64,000 nt of DNA from Mantis religiosa (taxonomy: Eukaryota; Arthropoda; Insecta; Mantodea; Mantidae), in NCBI GenBank assembly GCA_030765055.1, contig JAUKNK010000152.1, positions 1,717,501 through 1,781,500 on the forward strand, given 5' to 3'. The notes beneath the pieces are model-generated. The model ran no database searches and was not told the origin of the DNA. It worked only from the letters and a program-made list of their open reading frames with translations. A program made the position numbers and the translations under genes. Below are positions 31,101-41,525 of the stretch, piece by piece. Position 1 is the stretch's first letter, and each line of letters starts with the position of its first letter.

Positions 31101-34100
31101 GTCAATTACTTATAAGGCATTTAAACATTCAAAGTTTATTTAATAAAGTTGCTGAATCAGATGTGTTGCTAGATTCAGATTTAAAGAAGGTAGATATTTT
31201 CTGCATAACAGAACAGTGGCTAAACAAACACAGTGCAGAATGTGTAAACATTTTAAACTGGCTTCAGTATTCTGCAGAAGTACAAGCATGCATGAAGGGT
31301 CGGGAATATTTGTAAAAGAGGGTCTGGAGGGAAAAGATGTAAAACATGTACAAAACTTAAGGGTAGAAAAGCATTTCGAACTATCAATGATAGAGGTACC
31401 TGTGGGCGAAATGGTAAAAGCATGTATATACAGAACTCCAGACAGTGATTTCAATATATTCATTAACAATCTAGAGCAGCTTCTCAGAGAGTTAACCTCA
31501 AAATACAAAAATGTAGTTGTGTGGGGACTGAAATATTAATTTATTACAAAATAATCTAAAGGGAATGGAAGTACAAAATTTATGTAGAATATATGATATA
31601 AAAAATACAGTTCAAACCCCCACCAGAATATCAAAATATTCTGAGTCACTTCTTGATGTGATAGTAACAAATTTGGAATATTTAAAACAAGCTCAAGTAA
31701 TTGAAACAGGGTTATCTGACCACAAGGCACAAATACTAACAACTACATTAAATAAACCTAAACAAGACAACATAAAGACCACTAAACGGTGCTACAATGA
31801 AACCAATTTATACAATTTCAAACGTCTACTAAGTAGGGAACACAGTGTACAAGGTATACACAGAAAATACAGTGGATTCAAAATTTACTAAGCTAATTCA
31901 TACTTTTCTACACAACTTTGAAATTGCATTTCCAATAAAAAAGAGTATTGTAGGATACAGAGGGAAAAATAACTGGGTAACTAAAGGGATTAGGATATCA
32001 TCAAAGAGATTAAGGTTTTTAAGTGAGGTAGAAAAACGGGGAGGTGCGTCAAATGAAACAAGAGAGTATATAAATACTTATAGGAAGATCTATAGGAAAG
32101 TCATTAGGGCAGCAAAAGAACTAGAGAATGATTGATGTATATTAGGGTCGCTAAATAAAAATAAGGCAATGTGGCAAGTGATAAAGAAGGAAACTGGTAA
32201 AAAAATACAGTGGTAAAAATATTGGAACACTTCAAGGATATCCGAGTACTATCTTACATATAAACACCAACTTCTATAATAACCTTTTCTATAATAACAT
32301 TTACATTTACAACGTTTGTAAACATTTTAACTGCCTCTGTTGGGTACAAATGTACCCATGTAGTGATGTTTTGGTAAAACAAACCAAAAGGAAACCCAAC
32401 TTGAACTAATAGAAAATGGTAATAAAATAAAAGACCCAGTACAGGTGGCAGAACTATTTAATCGACATTTCACGGAAATAGCAAACAAAATCTTGAATAA
32501 CAAATATGGGTTACTAAATGGTCAATACAGTTACCGTAACAAAATACAGATATGCATAAATTCATTTTTTATTAGGCCAATAAGTATAGAAGAGATAAAA
32601 AGAGTAACAAAGGGACTAAAAAATAAGTTTTCATCAGGGGCAGATGATATACCTGATTACATAGTGAAAGAGTGCATAGAAGAAATATCAGAACCTTTAT
32701 TGCATGTGTGTAATGCATCTTTTGAGACAGGGGTATTTCCAGAAAAACTTAAGTTAGCTAAAGTTAAGCCACTGTACAAAAAAGGACCGACACATGATAT
32801 TCAAAATTATAGACCAGTATCAATGTTATCAGTTTTTTCAAAAATTTTAGAAAAACTCATGTACAATAGAATCATTAGCTTCATAGAGAAAAACAACATT
32901 TTATCAGACTCCCAACATGGGTTTAGACACAAAGGATCAACAGAAACAGCTGTTTACTCTGTATTACCGCAAATAATAGAGGTATTAGAGAAGAAACATA
33001 AGGCAGTAGGACTATTTATGGACCTCACAAAAGCATATGATGTAATAAACCACAAAATATTGCTCGAAAAATTAAGTATATATGGAATAAGGGGGATAGC
33101 ATATACATGGTTTGAATCATATATATCTCATAGAACGCAGATAGTGGAAATTAACCAAGTAAATAAACAACAGTGTAAAATAGTGAAATGTAAGTCAACA
33201 CTTAAAAAAGTGGAACATGGGGTACCTCAGGGATCAACTCTAGGTCCACTTCTCTTTTTACTATACATAAATGATATGCCACTAAATGTCCAAAATGCAG
33301 AGGTAATATTATTTGCAGATGATACAAACGTACTGGTAAAAGCAAAATGTGATATGGAACTTCAAGAAGAAATAGACAATAACACAACAAAACTAGAATC
33401 CTGGTTTAAATCCAACAGACTTTTAGTAAATACAGATAAAACAATGGGTATGAGTTTTCATATAAACCAAAATAGAAGTGACACAACAAACCCACCAATA
33501 AAACTAGAGGGAGAGATGATAAAGTATCAAGGGAAATTGCAGTTTCTGGGAATACTGATAAATGAATATCTAAAATGGGAAGCATATATAAACAAACTAA
33601 CCAAAAGACTTAGCATGGGATGTTACATCATAAGTGCACTAAAAAACAGCACAAGCCCACGGGTTCTAAGAACTATATTTTGCACAAGTCCATAGCCATA
33701 TTCAATATGGAATAATATTCTGGGGTGTTGCAACCAAATGGGAAGAGGTTTTCAAAATGCAGAAGCGAGCAATAAGAATAATGATGCGCAAGACAAGTAG
33801 AACATCTTGCAGAGTGTTATTCAAAAAATTAAAGATTATGCCTGTAGGCTGTATATACATGCTAGAAGTAATTTACTATGTTCAACAACACAAACATACA
33901 TTAATCAAAAACAGTCAGTTACATGATCATCAAACAATACATAGGGAAAACTTACACATTCAACAATATAGAACTAATTTAGCAAAGAATAGTGCACTCC
34001 ACAATGGTATAAAACTATACAACAAATTACCAACAAATATAAAAATTATCAAAGATAATAAAGTATTTAAAAAATAGCTTGGGTCATTCCTATTACATAA

Positions 34101-34130
34101 CTCGTTTTATTCAGTGACTGAATTCCTAGA
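31101..34130 (+). pseudogene. LINE ORF2: endonuclease and reverse transcriptase
   Basis: The APE-type endonuclease begins RHLNIQSLFNKV, then VDIFCITEQWL (catalytic Glu), ACIYRTPD, and the last motif GLSDHKA (Asp-His) at about 31710. The RT piece 32445-33695 (416 residues) has VKPLYKKGPTHDIQNYRPVS, DSQHGFRHKGSTETA, LFMDLTKAYDVINH, GVPQGSTLGPLLFLLY and the catalytic LFADDTNVL. The C-terminal part continues in another frame at 33757-34077 (MQKRAIRIMMRK). Breaks: frame changes near 31215, 31540, 31850 and 33700, a stop near 32135, and the insertion at 32203-32371. The GDFN block of the endonuclease is replaced by VVWGLKY, so even that domain is damaged. Confidence 0.88.
32195..32379. mobile_element. 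169-bp insertion in the LINE with 8-bp duplication
   Basis: LINE coding sequence KETGK resumes as TNQKETQLELIENG after 32379. TGGTAAAA occurs on both sides (32195-32202, 32372-32379), an 8-bp target duplication. The insert (32203-32371) has no coding capacity and contains a perfect palindrome TGGGTACA-AA-TGTACCCA (32341-32358). An 8-bp duplication would fit hAT-type MITEs, but clear terminal inverted repeats were not seen. Confidence 0.7.
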
Positions 34131-34439
34131 CATGTAATGTACAGTTATTAGTTTGAATCTCTAACCAAATCAGGAATCTTAATTTTAAATGTATTTTAGT
34201 AAATTGTATATTTATCATTTTAGTAAATTATATATCAACTTGACGAAGCCATGAAAATGTAAAAATGTTTTTCAAACGGTGAATAAAGAATACAATACAA
34301 TGCAGTACAATATAAGGCTTGTCTTAGGATTTCCTTATGAAGCCCATATTCTGTACAAATTTTCTTGGTGAATAAATCTGAATTTGAATTTGGGTAATGT
34401 GACACACACTCCAGACTAATAAAAAGTCTGTTAAACGTT

Positions 34440-35300
34440 AAGGTCCCAAGGATGTATAAGATTCCCTGTGAATGCGGAAGGGTGTATGTTGGACAAACAG
34501 GATGCACAGTTGAGGAGAGGTGTAAAGAACATCCTTCAACCAGAGAAGTCAGCTGTAGCTCAATATTTTGTAGAGTTCATGCACAAAATTAGTTTTAATG
34601 ACACCTCAGTTCTGGAACATTCTGAATACAACAAAGAATATAACCACATGATTAACATAGCTGCAATTAATGGATACAGTAAACAATTAATAGAAAAGAA
34701 AATTTGGAAATTCAAGAAACAGAAACACATATTCGATACCACAAAATTAACAGAATCAAAATCCGAGACACAGTTCAGGAAATTCACATATCATCCCAGA
34801 ATGCATCATAAATTCAACAAGATATTCAAGAAGTACAACATTACCCTAGCCCCAATAAATAAATTCAATTTAAAAAACTTATTGTGCAACAACCTGAAAG
34901 ACCCAGTACCTGAAAACAAGAAATCAGGTATATACAAAATCAACGGCTCAGATTGCAATAAATTCTACATAGGAAAAACCAAAAGAAGTTTACATATTAG
35001 ATTACAGGAACATATGAGATGTGTGAAATACAAACAAATAGAAAAGTGAGCAATAGCCCACCATTTCTGGTCTACCAATCATGAAATTATACCAAATATA
35101 AAACTATTAAAGCCAGCCAGTAATGCAACCGAACTCAATGTTTTGGAAAATTTGGTAATTATAAAAAACAAACAGTATACTTTAAATTTCAAATTGCCGC
35201 CTGAAAACTCTCTTCGGAAGTTCATCTCACAGACAACAGATGCCACCACAGACAACCAGCTCACTTCAGGAAACCACAGATCCAACCAGTTGAATAACTG
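34440..35300 (+). pseudogene. Chimeric PLE fragment (two GIY-YIG nuclease pieces)
   Basis: Two PLE types are joined. The first (34440-34612) has YKIPCECGRVYVGQTG, then KEHPS and LQPEKSAVAQYF, ending FNDTSVLEHS. The second, from about 34612, starts in the RT-to-nuclease linker (EYNKEYNHMINIAAINGY), continues FTYHPRMHHKFNKIFKKYN, then a second nuclease core GIYKINGSDCNKFYIGKTKR and KEHMRCV. The open frame 34468-35049 spans the junction. An in-frame stop at 35047 precedes AIAHHFWSTNHEI, and the end (DATTDNQLTSGN) leads into a hammerhead motif. The first nuclease core lies in a shifted frame at its start. Confidence 0.85.
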
Positions 35301-35345
35301 CTGACGATGGGGACATAACTGTTCTCCGAAACAAGTCCAAGTAAG
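35294..35345 (+). ncRNA. Hammerhead ribozyme-like motif in PLE tail
   Basis: CTGACGA (35301-35307), helix II GGGGACA paired with TGTTCTCC (one bulged T), GAAA (35328-35331), C-AA-GTC (35332-35337) with the consensus triplet GTC. Helix I pairing next to the core is limited to two bases by eye. Confidence 0.65.
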
Positions 35346-35830
35346 GATAATTTAAGTGATGTTTGTGTTTGAATTATCGACTCATTACTTTCAAATGTTA
35401 AATACATCACTGTTTCTAACCTTTTGCTTCAAATAGTAAGGAAGATATAAATACAAAAGATTAGAGAAATCGGAAAAGGGGAGGGGGAAGTTAGCAGAGC
35501 AGGAGAAGAGAAAAAATGGGGGGAAATTTGTAAACATGATTGAAAGTAAATGTTGAACACACCTGTCTACCAGATGTGTGTGTGTAAATTATAAGGATAG
35601 GGATCCAAGTAAAATGTATACTTAGTACTAAATAAACCAATTTCAATTTCAAAGTGATTACACTTTTTGTCTGTCAGAAAGCAAAATCACTTATTTCAAC
35701 TAGCAAATTCAGTAATGAACTTGATTTTTTTGAGACTCCATTTCCGTAAAGCATTATGTAAAACAAGAATTGTCACATATGTGAACATTACATGCTATAA
35801 CCATAAAAACCTTTTATATACAATAAAATA
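35346..35830. other. No recognisable gene
   Basis: AT-rich spacer between two PLE pieces, with a purine-rich stretch near 35470-35525. Confidence 0.45.
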
Positions 35831-35833
35831 AAA

Positions 35834-36113
35834 TGAATAATCCTGTTTCACCTTTTCTTGCTGATCTTTTTTATGAGTTTTTTTTTTTTAAATGCAGGTC
35901 ACTAAGGCATTTCCTTTGATTTTTGAAACCTGGTATAGATATGTGGATGATATTTTTGATATTGTTCCTGGTAAACAAATAAATGATGCTTTAAAATTAC
36001 TAAATCTATAAGATAAAGCTATAAAATTCACATTAGAAACTGAATTTTGATGGTTTTCTTCCCATTTTTGGATTTGAAGATAATAAGAAATAATAACAAA
36101 TTAGATTTTGGTA
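35834..36113 (+). pseudogene. PLE reverse transcriptase fragment
   Basis: RT palm only: MNNPVSPFLADLF, then after a run of twelve T's (which shifts the frame) VTKAFPLIFETWYRYVDDIFDIVPG with an intact YVDD, then KLLNL, a stop and IKFTLETE. It stops where the 3' end of the next, oppositely oriented PLE begins. Confidence 0.85.
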
Positions 36114-36168
36114 TCTCGGAAACTATTTGTAGTTGGTTTATTAATACTCGTCACTTAATTGTTTATAT

Positions 36169-36411
36169 TGTCACCCTGGCGGTAGACTCGCGAAGCCGAT
36201 GAACAAATGATGGCCGGTGGAGATTCGGGAAACTTCCGGGCCGATCGTTACCGCAAAGACAGACAGTTGAGAGTAGTGTTTGGAAAAATAAACAGTTTTT
36301 GAGCTGATCTAGCAATTTTGTAATGGTAAACGGTGTATTACTAGGAAAATAAAGTGTAGTTTTTGTGTTTTGTAACCTCGTTTTGTTATTTCACGAACCC
36401 ACAAAGTCACA
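36169..36411 (+). repeat. 5' LTR of gypsy copy C (243 bp)
   Basis: TGTCACCCTGG...AAGTCACA, with AATAAA signals near 36288 and 36348. Much shorter than the LTRs of A, B and D (414-489 bp); no clear TATA box. Confidence 0.93.
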
Positions 36412-37312
36412 ACTGGTGTCAGAAGTGGAACATGCGACAATGGAAGCTGCATTGGAAAAGATTTTAGAGAAAATGGAAGAAATGAAGACGGCAAATGAAA
36501 ACCTTGCTGCAAAAACAGAAGTGGCAAATAACAACCTGGCCGCGGAGTTGAAACAGATAAAGACCGAATTGACCACAGAAATGAGGGCAGCGAACGACAG
36601 CCTGGCCACGGAGATAAAAGCGGCAAACGAGGCCCTTGCCGTGAAGTTTGAAGAACAGTTGGCCGGCGTGAGGGATAACGTGACGGAGCTGGGCAAGCGG
36701 ATGGGCCAAGTGGACGAGCGCGTCGAGGACCTGGCGAGCCGCGTTGACTACCTGATGGGAAAGGCTGACAGCAGCGTCAAGTCCCTGAACGCCATGGTGG
36801 AGGACGTCGTCGGCAGGAAACTGAAGGATTTGAAGGCTGACGCACCGGGACGCGACACAACATCTGCGCGCGTCAAACCGCCGAAATATGACGGCACGTC
36901 AACATTTGAGGTCTTCCCCCGCCAGTTCGACACAGTGGCCAAGCACAACAGATGGTCACCGGAGGAGGAGGCCACACAGCTAATAGCCAGCCTCCAGGGA
37001 CGGGCCGCGGAAGTCCTAAAAACGGTGCAGACAACGGCGGCGCCCAAGGACATCTGGGAGGCCCTGGAGAATCGTTTCGGGAACCACCGCTTAGCCGCAG
37101 CGTACCGCAGCCAACTAAAGGCAAGGTCACAGCAGCCGGGGGAGACCCTGCAGGAGTTAGCCATAGCGATTGAGCAGCTAGCTAGCAAGGCCTTGGTTGA
37201 CCATCCACGAGGCGCTGACAGCGGCATTAAGGATGGAGGCGGCCAAGGTAGCATCTATCCCGACGTCGAGAACGAGGATTGTCCGCTACGCCGGAGACAG
37301 AAGACCAGCTGA
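36365..37312 (+). pseudogene. gag: Gypsy copy C Gag (frameshifted)
   Basis: From the ATG at about 36440 (MEAALEKILEKMEEMK): coiled coil, then PPKYDGTSTFEVFPRQFDT, YRSQLKARSQQPGE and QLASKALVD. At about 37202 a deletion of roughly 101 bases relative to copy B removes the part that ends in the LMLGDYK region and changes frame; the remaining Gag end, with knuckle CWGCGQPGHLQRDC, is in the next frame (37197-37400). Confidence 0.87.
36414..36428 (+). promoter_or_regulatory. Primer binding site, gypsy copy C
   Basis: TGGTGTCAGAAGTGG, two bases after the LTR, is complementary to the 3' end of a leucine tRNA (…CCACTTCTGACACCA, from general knowledge of tRNA-Leu). Confidence 0.75.
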
Positions 37313-38165
37313 GGAACGCCGGCGAACACCTAGTGGCCTGTGTTGGGGGTGTGGACAGCCCGGGCACCTGCAGAGAGACTGCCCACACCAGGAAGGGCAG
37401 CGGGAAGAACGAGTAAGGCCCGGCGTGGAGAGGGGTACGTCGGCGCCATTACCACCATCCCCTCGAGTGACAATCCGCTCCGTCAGCCGGCGGATGGATG
37501 ACAACCTCATCGCAGACGGCTGGGTAAGAGGAAAGCCGTGCCGCGTGCTGGTGGACACCGGGGCGGCCGTGACCATCATCAGACCTGACGTGGCGAAGGG
37601 TTTGCCGACGAGAAAGCCGAGCCGACCATACGAGCTTGTCACGGCATCGGGCGACAGCATGCCTGTGGAGAAGGAGGCCCTGCTGGAGTTGACCTTGGGA
37701 CGGAGTGCCGTGCGTCTGAGGGTGTTCGTCGCGAAGGTGGCTGAGGAGGTGATTCTGGGACTGGATGCCCTCAGGAGCCACGAGGCGACGGTCGACGTCG
37801 GCAGGAAGGTCCTGAGGCTCAACGGAGAAGAGGTTATACTCCGTCAACCAGAAGAGCGCCTTGGAATTTGCAGGGTCATCTTGAACGAAGACGTGGTTGT
37901 CCCCGCGAGGAGCGAGGTGATGGTGACGGCGCGACCGGAAGGCCAGAGCGCACGTTGGGTCCAGAGGCAGCAGGAGTACGACTTCACCTCGGAACATCGC
38001 AGAGGGAAGAGTCACGGTAACGCGGACGCTATGTCCCGAAGACCCTGTCGAGAAGAGTGCGGCCAATGCACAAGAGTGGAGGAGAAGGAGCGTGCCGCAG
38101 CAGTTCAAGTAGTCACGGCAATGCCTGCGGATGGCTGGGATAGCGCAAGCCTGAGGAGGGAGTAG
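37197..38165 (+). pseudogene. pol: Gypsy copy C nucleocapsid-protease fused to RNase H tail
   Basis: One open frame: Gag end with an intact CX2CX4HX4C knuckle, then the protease (CRVLVDTGAAVTIIRPD, VILGLDALRSHE), then at about 37945 a jump to SARWVQRQQEYDFTSEHRRGKSHGNADAMSRRP, the end of RNase H. All of RT and most of RNase H (roughly 1.5 kb in copy B) are missing. The join lies in GGAAGGCCAGA, which resembles sequence at both ends of the deleted segment in copy B. Gag end and protease share one frame here, unlike A and B. Confidence 0.9.
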
Positions 38166-38189
38166 TTGGCGGGCGCAGACTTGGGGCCA

Positions 38190-38530
38190 CTCTTGAGGGA
38201 TGTGGAGAACCTGGTGGACCACCTCCACAACATGCACGAGATGGCTCGCCAGAACATCCAGAAGGCGAGCGACCGCATGAAAACCCGATACGACAGGTAA
38301 GCCAACAGCCAAGGGTTCCAGCAAGGTGACCTGCTCTGGTTGTAGCGCCCGACCCAGACAAAGGGACGCTGCCCGAAGCTTCAGCAGCCATGGCAAGGAC
38401 CGTACCATGTGGTGAAGAGGATTAACGACGTGGTCTACCGCATCCAGAAGGTGCCCCGAGGAAAGATGTTGGTGGTGCAGCTGGATGATCTGGCCCGCTA
38501 CGAAGGCGCTGTTCGGGACGACCAGCCTTG
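38190..38530 (+). pseudogene. Integrase C-terminal fragment, gypsy copy C
   Basis: VENLVDHLHNMHEMARQNIQKASDRMKTRYDR, a stop, then sequence corresponding to CPKLQQPWQGPYHVVKRINDVVYRIQKVPRG. It lacks the catalytic core. A purine-rich tract GAGGAGGGAGCAG (38530-38542) directly precedes the 3' LTR. Confidence 0.8.
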
Positions 38531-38542
38531 AGGAGGGAGCAG

Positions 38543-38785
38543 TGTCACCCTGGCGGTAGACTCGCGAAGCCGATGAATAAATGATGGCCGGTGGAGATTC
38601 GGGAAACTTTGGGGCCGATCGTTACCGCAAGGACAGACAGTTGAGAGTAGTGTTTGGGAAAATAAACAGTTTTTGAGGTGATCTAGCAACTTTGTAATGG
38701 TAAACGGTGTATTGCTAGGAAAATAAAGTGTAGTTTCTGTGTTTTGTAACCTCGATTTGTTATTTCACGAACCCACAAAGTCACA
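38543..38785 (+). repeat. 3' LTR of gypsy copy C
   Basis: Partner of 36169-36411, about 96% identical by eye; ends AAGTCACA followed by ATAT. Confidence 0.93.
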
Positions 38786-38795
38786 ATATTTATGA

Positions 38796-38832
38796 GAGAC
38801 TAGTTTCAAAGACATTCGCCTCCATTTTCAAT
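38796..38832 (-). ncRNA. Hammerhead-like motif, second PLE family (degenerate)
   Basis: Reverse complement of 46565-46600: a weak helix II, then GAAAC-TA-GTC. CTGATGA is not conserved. Gypsy copy C is inserted only about ten bases beyond the GTC. Confidence 0.35.
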
Positions 38833-38849
38833 CTCTTTCCAACTGGCAT

Positions 38850-41062
38850 CTGTTGTTCTCTGCTGTCTCTCTGGTGGTGGAACTATGAACTTCTTTGTCA
38901 AATTATCTACGGGTGGGATTCAAAGTTCATTACACGATCCTTATTTTTCCATATGAATATGTTCTCCCATGTTGTCAATTTATTTTGGTTTATTACTCCT
39001 TTTAATAATTTGGATCAGTGTCATGGTTTTCATTCCAAAGGTGAAATGCTACTGCTGACTTATCTTCTTGTTTCAATCTGATGTTTCTAAAGTGCTCTTT
39101 GACTCCGGTTTTTAGATTTCTTTTAGTTTGACCTATGTAGCATTTTTCACAATTCTTACAACTTATCTGGTATATTCCGGATCTGTTAACTGATGGGATT
39201 TCATCTTTTGTTTTTGAATTTAGCAATTTTAAAATTGAGTGTCTATTAGTAGGTGCCAAGGTGATATTTTGTTCCTTGAAGATCTTTTTAAATTTATTAA
39301 ATGTTTTTGGGTGATATGTGAATGAACTGAATATGCTGTTGCTTTCTATTTCTTTTGTAAATGTGGTTGCTACCTTAATGGTTTTCTTTAGTTTAGCTTT
39401 TCTAATTTTCTTCAACACCAAATTTTTGTTGTATCCATTTTCCTCTGCTATGTGTAGTATTGTTTTTTGTTCTTTGAAATATTCTTCTTTTTCCATGGGT
39501 ATGCTGACTAGTCTGTGTGTAAGGCTGTTTATTATTGCATGTGTATGTGTAATTGGGTTGTGGCTATTATTTTTTTTAGTAATTTTCTGAATGTGTTGGT
39601 TTCCTGTAAATTCCAAATTTTATTTTGGTGTCATTTCTGATGATATTTAGATCCAAGAAAGAGAGTTGTCCATTGGTTTTGTTTTCTATAGTGAATTTTA
39701 TAGTCCTTTCTTGCAGATTGAGTAATTCTAATGGATCTTCTAAATGTTTATTCGGTACAATTTCAAAGATGTCGTCAACATATCTATACCAAACTTTGAA
39801 GATCAATGGGAAGGACTTTTTGATTTGTGTTTCAAATGCACTCATAAATAAGTTAGCCAAAAAAGGTGATAGTGGATTGCCCATTGATAACCCTGATTTC
39901 TGCTTGTAGTGCTTTCCATTAAAGCTGAAGAAGTTTTGTTCAGTGCATATTTTTGTTAGAGAAATGTATTCTTCTGCTTCTATTGCTTCCAGTATGTAAT
40001 TTTTCTTTTGGTATGCTTGGAAATAAAGATGTGACATCAAATGAAACCAGTCTGTCATTTTTGTCCAAATTTATATCTTTGATTTTTCCTACTAAATCAT
40101 AATTTTTTTTAAATTTGCACTTTCGAATTGTGGGAAACTATTAAATTTATTTAGCAACCATTTGGCCAAATTATATGTGGGGGGCATTTATACTACTAGT
40201 GATAGGTCTCATGCTTTGCCCTGTTTTATGAATTTTTGGCAGCCCAAATACTCTTGGTAATGCTGGGTTATCTACTTCAATTTTGTGAAATTCTTGTTTG
40301 TTGATTATTTTGCTTTCTTTTAGAGTTTTATTTGTGGTTTCAATGCAGTACTTTAAAGGGTTAGTTTCTACTTTTTGGTAATTATTGGCTTCCAACATAT
40401 CTTCCATTCTCTTCGTGTAATCTTCTTTTTCCAAAATTACTAGTTTATTTCCCTTGTCTGCTTTAGTATAAATAACTGGTTTCTTTTTAAGGGCTTTTAT
40501 AATTTGGCTACTAAAATTAATTTTCTTTTCATTTTTAATCTGTTCTACTATTTTGGAGCATTTGATTTTTACTCTGTTTCTATTTTCTTCATTAAGTGTT
40601 TGTGTAGCAATTTGGATGTCAGCAATATTCTCTTCAATTTGGTTGGAATAGTCTACACATGTTTTTAAACCTAGATTTAGCATATTCAGTTCTGGTTTTG
40701 TGAAACTTTGGTTTGATAGGTTAACAACATTGTTTGAATGATCTTTTAGGTTGTGTTTGTCTTTTTGCGTTTTCTTTTCAAAAGTGCTTGCTTTCTGGCA
40801 TAAATTTTTAAGTTTATTTTTTAAATTTGCCGTTTTTGTCTTCATTTTTCCATTAAGATATGCAAATAAATTGTTTTCGAAATTTTCCCAAAATACATGT
40901 CCTAATTGTTTGGTAGAAATTAGAAATTGGAAATAAAATTGTACCATTTGCATAAAAAACTTACCAGTATTTATTAATACATAATGGTTTAACATATAAT
41001 CCACATCTATTATTTGTTTCATCAGATTTAATAGATAGAACGTCACGTAATATTTCTGAAAG
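38850..41062 (-). pseudogene. PLE RT/GIY-YIG polyprotein, second family
   Basis: Three frames in series. 41088-40171: N-terminal region rich in Lys/Asn with a PLE-type lead (KADKGNKLVILEKEDY, NPALPRVFGLPKIHKTG). 40058-39576: RT palm with GLSMGNPLSPFLANLF and catalytic RYVDD, then SFLDLNII. 39616-39002: linker (SFTYHPKTFNKFKKIFKEQN) and nuclease core GIYQISCKNC, YIGQTKRN, KEHFRNI, WNENHD. Frame breaks lie near 40165 and 39000. The catalytic residues of both domains are present, but the breaks disable it. It is nearly identical to the copy at 45660-46565. Confidence 0.9.
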
Positions 41063-41525
41063 TATGGGCTCCAATCATCGAGCAACAATTGCTAACATAA
41101 CATTAAGTAAAAACAAGACAAAGACTAACAATAAAAGCTCTTGGAATTTCAAGAAAGCCAATTGGAAAGGATACCAAATAGAATTAGAAAAATTAATGCC
41201 CTCTATGATCAAAATCACTAACATTTCTCCTAACAAAATTAATGATAATATCTGCCAGCTTCTACTACATACTGCAAAAAAGTACATCCCTAAAGGAAAA
41301 GTTAAAACTTACAAACCCTTTTGGTCTAAAGATTTAGAGACCTTAAAAAATGAACGAGAATCAGCTAGAAAGTTAGCTGAAATTAACAAAGATCTTAAAA
41401 GTATTCTCAACTGGAAAATCAAAACAGCAAAATTCAAAAAAGAAATTCTCTGTGCAAAAAGAAACTCCTATAATATATTTATTGAAACTATTGATTACAG
41501 GAAAGATAATAGAGCTATATATAAG
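41055..41525 (+). pseudogene. LINE ORF2 fragment (endonuclease end to RT linker)
   Basis: Plus-strand frame: GSNHRATI (degenerate final SDH endonuclease motif), SSWNFKKANWKGYQIELEKL, AKKYIPKGKVKTYKPFWSKDLE, RNSYNIFIETIDYRKDNRAIYKL. This is typical of the stretch between endonuclease and RT in Jockey-superfamily LINEs. No RT follows. It appears to interrupt the minus-strand PLE. Confidence 0.8.

Larger units (their letters stand above)
29900..34312 (+). mobile_element. CR1-like LINE (Jockey superfamily), decayed
   Basis: Non-LTR retrotransposon with ORF1 (coiled coil and esterase-like domain), ORF2 endonuclease and RT in order. It ends in a short tandem TACAA-type tail (GAATAAAGAATACAATACAATG...) and not in poly(A), as is usual for the CR1 group. 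The 5' boundary is approximate. Several frameshifts and a 169-bp insertion interrupt it. Confidence 0.87.
36169..38785 (+). mobile_element. Ty3/gypsy copy C, internally deleted
   Basis: Complete at both ends: LTRs 36169-36411 and 38543-38785 (243 bp each, about ten differences), TSD ATAT at 36165-36168 and 38786-38789. The inside keeps gag and protease but jumps to the end of RNase H and then to the end of integrase, so it depended on other copies for mobilisation. The empty site is visible at 45600-45620 (GTTTATATTTATGAG), confirming the insertion. Confidence 0.95.

Noticed and set aside
35878..35897. Looks like a 3' splice site (T-run then ATGCAG) inside the PLE RT fragment
   Set aside because: The neighbouring PLE copies read straight through this position; a T-run expansion explains the frame break. 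No donor site or intron sequence is seen.
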